Part shown: positions 27,901 through 36,900 of the stretch, in pieces | Numbering within the stretch: the first letter of the stretch is position 1 | How the letters are laid out: each line of letters opens with the position of its first letter | Assembly (NCBI GenBank): GCA_037447655.1 | Contig: JBBHKE010000323.1 | Location: forward strand, 379,484-443,483 | Origin: Zygnema cylindricum | Taxonomy: Eukaryota; Streptophyta; Zygnematophyceae; Zygnematales; Zygnemataceae | DNA length: 64,000 nt | Direction of reading: 5' to 3' | Made by a program: the position numbers and the translations under genes | Notes under the pieces: model-generated | Databases searched by the model: none | What the model saw: the letters and a program-made list of their open reading frames with translations, nothing else | Told to the model about the DNA's origin: nothing

Positions 27901-30900
27901 CTTCTAGTAATCTCACAGGAATCTACTTAATCAGTCACAAATGTCAGAGGTCTTTGTCCTCACTCTCTCATCCATTTGAGTTTTTACACCACTTTAATTT
28001 TGTCATCATGTCCTCTAACTCAAGATTGTGTACATCTCCTAAATGTTTACCTGCTACGCAAGTGAACGCGCTGCTTGGATTGTCCAACACATAGCCAGGG
28101 GGACAAATGCACACATAAGTTCCTGGAGGAAAAGAAGAGTCCAAGCAGGTACCCACACCACACGGATTTCGCGGACTGAAGGTACATGGGGAAGCTGCCA
28201 GGTGTCCAAGGCCATAAAGAGTGTCAAATCCAGGAAAAAGTTAGCTTAAACTCAATACAACATATAGCAACATTGTGCAGTCCAAAGCCACTAACTTTAA
28301 TAGAGATCCTCGTGTTTGCACCTGGAGCACAAGTCTGCGAGCCGTCTGTATTATTGACAGCCACAAATGTATCCGTACATTGGCAAATGTTGGTGCTTCC
28401 CACTGGAGTGCACACACCATTGCCACATGGATTGGAGCGTCCTGGGCCATACTCAGTTTTTAAAACTTTTTTGGCAAAGTTGACGGTGTTGCAAGGATCA
28501 TTGACTGCAAAAGTACACCATTTCCCAACATTCCCCACCGTTCCCTACAGTGGCATAAGTAGATCTATCAAGCAACTTTGCTAAATTTGTTTAAGGAAAA
28601 AATATCTTTTTTTGGGTACGCATTCAATATTTGAGAATTTTAATCGACAAATACTTGAATAGAATGGGCAATACAAATATGATTTTTCTAAGGGAGGGTA
28701 GATTAGTAATTGCAAACTCTATGGTTTTGGTACTTCCACATGGCTAACATAAACGCCTTAGAAATAGTCTAATATCTATAATACGCACCCTCTCTTGTAT
28801 ATGTTAATGACAAACGTCTCGACAAAAAGATTGGATGAAAATAAAGGAGAAGTAAGGCTACTCCTTTAAATAGTAAATTAAAATTTAATAAAACATGTAT
28901 GATCCAGCGCAAAATAAGAAAAAACAGCGCACAATAAGAAAAAACAGGGCACAATAAGAAAAAACACCGTTGTGCTGCGTGATTATAGGTGTTAGATAAG
29001 ATCCTACCAAGGCTTAAAAAAAAAATATAAGGACAATATTGTGGTATTCAATGATGTGCAAGACGAGAGTGCATCGTCAAAAGCTTACAGGGTGATTGTA
29101 TTATCGGCACAAGTGCCGGCAGACTATTTATACCACAAATTCCAAGTCCTCCGGTAATTTTGATTCGCATGGAGCCGTTTTCTCCCCAATTGGATCCCCA
29201 CGAGTTACGAAGGACCCAAAACGGTGGTGAAGATGTGAGGTCGTAACCGACAACAACCACACTATGGTCCACACCGCTTGAGAAGCACTCGTCATCATCA
29301 AATATCCCCTTCACAACATCAAGCAGATTAATAATTTACCATTTAATGCACTACCTATTGCCAAGTCCCAATGCTAAATACAATAACAAATTGTTCTTAA
29401 CCTTTCTTTTAATTTAGAGTCACACAAAAGACAAAAAAAACAATGAAAAAAATTCCTTAGACGTATTCAAAGGCTGCATCCCCTACAAAAGACTATGTTT
29501 GGTTCCAAGCATTGGCGCCAATGCCACAAATGCTTCCAAACAAGTTGGATTTTTCTCTTAAATAAGAAATCTAAGTTTAGTAGAATATATTCACCTGTTA
29601 TCAAAAACATGCTTCTCTTTTTGCAAATAAATGCTTTGAAAATTAAATACATCGCTTTTACATTCTTAAAAATACATCAATGATGCATCGACTCTTTCAC
29701 AAACTCACATTTTTGTAATTTTTAAAACTATAACTGCTTCCTTCAATATTGACAATAGCGGGTTGCTGTTGGAGTGCTAGAAGGAGACCGATCCAGCCGT
29801 TAAACTGAACTTCCTCAAAAGAGAGAATACTTGTGCTGCTGGTGGGCTGCAACAAATCAACATAGAATAATTCATCCAATATTTTGTAGACAATTGGATG
29901 TGGGAAATTAGGTCATCTGAATGTTATTATATGCTTCTTATATGCTAGTCGATTACTTGTATAGGAATCTACATGAACTGAGTCGAGTCTTCCACATACT
30001 TTTACCCAAAAATAGCAAAGAAAATAAAGAAGTTGAGTTTTTTATCAGCCTGCTTCAAAGCAAACGTTAATTTCCCTACGTTTTTGTTTGTTGTCATCTG
30101 TTACGAATGTGGGAAAGATGGAAGCGAATTTTTTAACCTACTCACAGAAAAAAGGCTATTCTCAAAAAACATAACTCAAATATAAACCAATCCTTTTCAA
30201 CGAGGCATCCTCAATTCGGACATGGCCGAGTTTCAGGAAATTTCAATATTTTGGTGGAAATATATGTACCTTTTTTTAAAATACACATTCTTTTACGTAC
30301 AATTTTATACACTAAATTCAGAAGTATAATATCTCAACATTATTTCTTTTTCAGGTAAGATGTAACAAGGACAAGTGGAACTTCATTCATCGTCGTTATA
30401 ACACCTGGCATTAAGAGAACGATCAATTTTTCCAAATGAAAGTTGGATAAGGCAAATAAAGCTCATGTTTCTGCTTTCACAAAAAAAAAAGAGATGCGTG
30501 TGATTTTCACATAATCTACAAATTTCCTGAGAACAATTTGTCGAATAGGCTACTGTTCTATTTTTTTTTTTGACTTAATTATTATTTTTCTATTCTTTTT
30601 AGTTTTTGTTTTTTATCCATTATTTTGTTAAAAAACCAAGGAATAGAATTGGCGTTTGTGTCAGGTGTTAGTGGTATTCTTGTGTTTGCTGAATGAGTAA
30701 AACCGATCTGTAGAAATATATATCTTGATTTTCCAATAGTAGTTGGAAAATAAACAAATACTCTTCAAATGTCTAGCATTACTCTTAAAATCAAGACAAC
30801 TATTTGAACATTCGAATAGTAACTCACAAATCATATTTTCATTTCATTTAGTGGTTGGTATTCTAGTTTTTAGTAAATTTATAGATATGTATATCAACAG

Positions 30901-33900
30901 ATAGATGTTAAAAGAAGCTTCAACACAAATCTATACTTATAATGTATAAAAAGGATATCATACCTTAGGATCAATGCAGCTGTTCGGACCAAAATAAGCG
31001 TCTTTGGAAATGAGGTTATTGGCAGCAGCATAATTAAGGGCGTCTACTGGCGAGCCCCCATCGCCACAACTTTTATTTCGTCTTGAACAAACAAGAAACT
31101 GTCCTTCCGCGATACTCGGAACTGGTGCTTGGCCAGCATTTGCAATAAAAATAGCACTTTCAATGGCTGAAGTTGTAGAAAACACCCAACAGGTATCTGT
31201 ATGCATCAACGAGGAAACAAAGGCACAGATGAAGGGACGACGCTTAGAATCCCTAGGTTAGTCAATCTGTGTAGAAAACCCACATATAACCTGTAGTGTC
31301 TTCATGTCCTTGGATTATAGAGCGATGAACGCTAAGTTACACATTACCAATATGCATATATATAGATATACATATATGTATATACATAATATACAACTAC
31401 ATATTTTCTAAATATTATATATATATTATAGATAGAATATATAAATGACATACATATATAAATGCTATATGTATGCATATTAGTTTAAAGACTGTGAAAG
31501 GGAAGCAAAGTCTGGGGTTATGGATTCAGGCTAATTTTTTTATTGTTGCATAAACTGATGTTTTAACATTTTATCTCCAGGAGCTGTTTGGCAACCAGCT
31601 GTAAGTCTTGAGCTAGCAGCAACAGTGAGTTAAACATGGGGAATATATGTGCAATCAAATTTAACTTCCATGTACGCAGTCACTAACCTAAGGCCAACCA
31701 GATATTCAAAAAATTAGAACAATTCACTTTTTTTCTAAGTTTGTACTATCATTAAGCCGTATATAAGTAAACTTCAGATGCTTAATCATCTTCAGATTCT
31801 TTCTGTTTAATTTCCGTGAGAAAGAAATTTAGTTTAGCTAATTGGACCTAAACTGTGCAATGGTATAAATCCGTATTTAGAAATTTGGAAATTTTAACAT
31901 GCCAATTGCAAAAATAAAAAAAAACTACTAGAAATGCATCTCAGTGATATCGTTATTACAACATTATTTACAATAATGAATTTTAAAAGAAAGACCACAC
32001 GATCCGAAAGAACCCACAAAAAAAGAAAAAAATACATTTTTGACGATTGCATACTGGTCTATATACCCTGTGCGTATGTACTCGCACTTTACAGACTTAT
32101 ACATCTATGGGTCTGAAAAAAACACCGCCTAATAAACAAGTTAACTCAAATGCAAAAGTGACCAGCATTCCCAGTCCGTATTGACATACTACACGTGTCC
32201 TGGTCTTTGATAGCTTGCAACGCCTTTGCATTGACCCAGTTCCAGGTGGTTGCGACCATCCAAGAAGGAGTCGTCTCTTCGTTCAAATACAAATATCCTG
32301 CACTCAAGTAACGAAAGTACTTATTTTTCTTTGAGGGCGCGGATGATTGAGCGTCAATATATCCAAGGCCACGGTTTCCTACATCCAAAACACACAGTAC
32401 ATGCAGGTTAACAAGTAGAAATGTGGTTGCAATATTTTTTCTATACTTTTTCGGAGGGTATGTACGACAAATATATGTCCCCAATTTTCTATATCCCAAA
32501 AAAGAATGAAATTGTTGATTATTTTCCAATAAAGTTGGATGCATAGATGCATAAAAAAATACTTATAGACAATTTTACTCTAGGAGATATCAATTTATAA
32601 AAAAAAAAACAGTGAACGTAAAGCTCAACAACAAATTTCATGATTTCCTTCTGTCAAAGGCTTCGTTATCATGCATCACGTGCATATATTCAAGCAACAG
32701 AAGTACGGACAATCTGCAGAATTACTTGTCCAAATCCCTCATTTTTATGAATCATCAATACAATTGTATTTGAAAATAGAAAGGAGGTGAAAGGAGTATT
32801 CAATATGCCGATGTATTAAAGAGAAGATGGAAGGTAGATGAAAGGAATATTCGTTGAAGAGAAGGTGAGGGGTGAAAGGTAAATGGGAGGGAATGGGATG
32901 TCTAATATATAAAATCTAGAGCTAAAAAAAATGAAAAGAGTAAAGTAGGGAAAAGGGGAACTGTATAACAAAAAATTATTTACAACAAAAAAAGAATTAA
33001 AAGTTAAGGGATATTGATAAGGATAAATCTCACCAAAACTACAGGTGACTGGATTCTCATTGCTATAGTATCCTACATCGCATACACAAGTAGAGTTGCT
33101 GTCACAAAAGCCATGGCCTCCACAAGCTCCCATTGGTTGCGTAGCATTGCAAAAGCGAGAACATTCCATGGGGTCCTTTTGTTCCGAGTCCGGGCAACCA
33201 AACTTGGATTCCAAATCAAAGCAATTTGACCCCAAGAAGGTTCCACTACATGATTGCATTCCATTGACGGTGATTGATGGCGTTCCCGACAGAAAATTGT
33301 TAGTGAGGTCCACGCTGGGATTTGAAAGTGCGTTAAAGCGGAGAACTACTACGCCTGTGAAAAAGTTGTTGTTTAATTTCCTGAAAAAAAAACAAGATTT
33401 TATTTTCAGAAAAAGACAAAGAAATCAAAAATATTTATAAACAATGAGATGAAGAATAGCCTACAAACAAATGATATGATTTTCATCTAACATGTTACAA
33501 CTTCCGACGTACTATCTTGAGGTCGCTATTGCGTTTCAAGAAAGGAGATGAGAAAAATGTATTGGCTATGAATGCAATAAAATTTTGTTCTTGGAATGTT
33601 TCAAAGTGGTTTAGAGGCAAACAATATCGAGAGAGTGCGGATATCTGCCAGTGACGTCGGTATATTTCCTCTGAATTGATTATTGTAGAAGTACCTGTTA
33701 CACCCATGCAATGTTCCAAAAGTGCAAAAAAACAAATTCAGAATACGTTAGTCATGAATGTTGCCACTTAATAGTGGAGATTCATACCCTCGTCCAACAA
33801 GCATAGGAGGGTGTGCTTTTCCGGCGAAGGCCCGGCAAAGCCTCGCCACCATGACTAACTTGTAAAATATAAATTGCTTATCTAAAATCAAATAGCAATC

Positions 33901-36900
33901 CGTTGTGCTCGTTTTGTTATGCTTGAGGGAAAGGAGGAAAGGTACTAGCTCAGAATGATGGGGGTTTCATGTCCCCACAGAAAGGAAACCTTCTTGTGGG
34001 TGATAAATTTTCTGCCAGCCTCTGAATGCAGGTAAAAAGAATTTCTCACAAACTCATAACAAGGAGAGAAAAACATACACCCTCGTGAATAATGGGAGCT
34101 AAGAGACTTGAGAGGATATATCTTAATTTATACCATCCTAATTTTGACTTTCAACGAGTTTTATTCGAATGAATCGGGATCTCAAGGCCCTCTGTAGATA
34201 ATGTAGATTGTTATGCTCATTTACGCTATGTGATGCGTGAATGGATGTGTTCTCATTTCTACTTATTATTTTCCCAATGCGTAAGCATGTATAATGATAC
34301 CGTTTACTTAAACCTTATTTGACACGAACCTTGATAGGTGTTAAAGAGAGAACATACAATTGTCGAAGACTCAGCAAATTTGCAACACTTTTGGGGATGC
34401 TTACAAGTCTATTCCTATCCAGGAACCTGCAACATTTACGCGTCCCAAAAGAAGAATTTGATAGTTTATAATACTGAAATTGAGTTGTTATGAATCATTA
34501 GTTAGATAAAATCAACACTTGCTAGGGGATTATCATCTTAAGGGAACAAACTCAAATAAGTTTATCTACCTTGCCTAAAGACCTCCATCACTCGTGCATT
34601 GCACATCTAATTCAAAATGTATAGTTTAAAGAATGAAATAATGGTTTAAGTCATAGAATTATAAAAGTGAAAAAAATCACCAACATCAAAACTTCGGATG
34701 ATAGAGGATAAAAACTAGATTTATATTAAAAAACCCAAACCATTGTCTTGAAAAATTAGTAAACGATCCTTGAAGATATAAGGAAAAAATGGAAAAAGCA
34801 AAATGCAAATATATAACGGATGGCTGCCACTTGCATTTGATGGCTGGGATAATGGAGCGATGCACATATAAGACATTTGAGCAATGGAGCTGCAAAGAGG
34901 GGTTATTGTGACAATGAAACACTCACAAATCTTGGAGGATAAAAAGACTTCCAATGCTTGTAGGAACGGCACCAGTCAATTGATTGGACGATAATATCCT
35001 ACGAAATTCAAACTTAGCACATTAGAAGCAACAAAGATGCCCAAAATTGTGGAAATTTTCATTTAGTTAAAAAATGATAGATAGGAAAGTATGTTACCAT
35101 TTTCCGCAGATATATAAAAACGTATGGTTACGATGAATGTTAGCGCATTCATCATTGAATTTTTTAACAAGGACAGCAATATGACTTCGTGATGGAGAAA
35201 TGCCATTCTAAAAATACGCATTAATCGAATTTATGGAAAGAAAGGCCTCACAAGCTTTGGAGCCTTGTACAATTTCCAATTGAAAAGGGAATGCTGCCAT
35301 TTAACTGGTTTATTGACAAATCTCTGGAAGGACACAACAAAGGACAAAACCAGACACAAAAGCGTCTCAAGTTAAGCCAAGACATAAATTTTCTCACTAG
35401 TTTGGGAATTATCTCTTGGCATCTTGCTAAATAGAAAACAATAGCCAGCAAAGGTGACAGTTTTCAATAAAAAGAAAGAAGACATCTTGCGAAAGACTCT
35501 TTATTTGTGTAAAACTCATACATTCAAATTCTAATCATATGTCGGTTAGCCTTGTCTCGTCAAGTTACGAAATCACTTGAAGAAGAGTCTGGATATTACA
35601 TAATTTACATATAAACGCCAGATATTGTTGGTAGTAATGTAAAGCTTAAACCCGAATAGGTATAAGGTGTAACTTCAACTTAAATACTAAGTTTGTATCG
35701 GTGACAGTCAATAATCCCGTCACCTTTGGGGAATCATGATTGTAACTATGTTAGAAACATCGCGGTGTTGCCATCCTACCAGGAGACGCAATTAGTTATT
35801 ACTTGCCGTTATTTTGAAATATTGTTCAAATATTTAAAGCGATTTATTTGGAGAACAAGAAAATGAACAGAATCACTAACATATGGCAATTGTGGTGAAC
35901 CGTAGAACACAAATCGCCATTATGGTGTTCCCACAATGAGAAGGGGACTATTAGGATGCATCATGCGAATCGGCTATTGGCCGTGTTCGCGCAGTATGTA
36001 GTTTTCGGTTTTGTACGTCTACATTTTTAAGTATCGTTTGTTTTTTTCGCGCATTACTCGGTACCTCTGTTTTGAGAGTCTACATTGATAGGTATCGTAC
36101 GTTTTTTAGTGCGCGTTACTCACTACGTATTTTGGTCCAGCACATGTTTAAATTCTTTGAAAGAATGTCGTAACACAATGTCGTAATATGCAGCACACTG
36201 TTTGTCGTCTATATGATTTCGTGGAAGTCTGTCTTGTATGGTAGTGGACAACATTCAGGTAAATTCGGTTGTAAATTACGTAGTATTAAAAGTTGTGCGT
36301 TAGCCTGATTGAGTAGGAAAAAACTTTGATTGAGGATAAAAGTTTTGACTTAATATATGTTATTTTGCTAAGCCCAAAGGAAGAAGAGAAAAGGGGGCGA
36401 GAAAAAATGAGGATTGGAAGTTAGAAACAAACACACAAATGCTTTCTTTAGGAATATTTTTAAGTTTTGTACAGTGTATTTTTTTTTGTCATCTTAGCAA
36501 AATTTGAATTTTACCCATAATGAGAGTCAAAAAAGGAAGAAGTGGCGTTTTAAAATAATTTAGAAATTGCAATTTTTTGGAAACATAATAATATTTGAAT
36601 GCTCTCAAGTATAGATATACAACCAAAAGAGACAAAATGTAATTGTGTTGAAAAAATTTGACCAAAGTAGAAGTCTAATTGTGTTAAAAAAAGTGAAAAG
36701 GTTTGAAAGAAAGGTGAAATCGAATTACATGCAGCATCCTATTTAGATGTCATGTTCTCTAATTTAGCGAACACCTTTAAAATGGAAAAATTTGCACGAT
36801 TGCAAGTCAAAACAAGAAAAAAGAATGAGTTCTCACAACTTTTCGAGGTTTTTTAGGTTTCCAATAGACGACGGTATGTTCCCCATAAAAATATTGTTTC

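Noticed and set aside
32146-32544. Independent protease gene starting with Met at 32544
   Set aside because: The N-terminal part of that frame shows no signal or propeptide, and a good acceptor at 32379 fits the phase of the upstream EGF exon. A separate start elsewhere remains possible.
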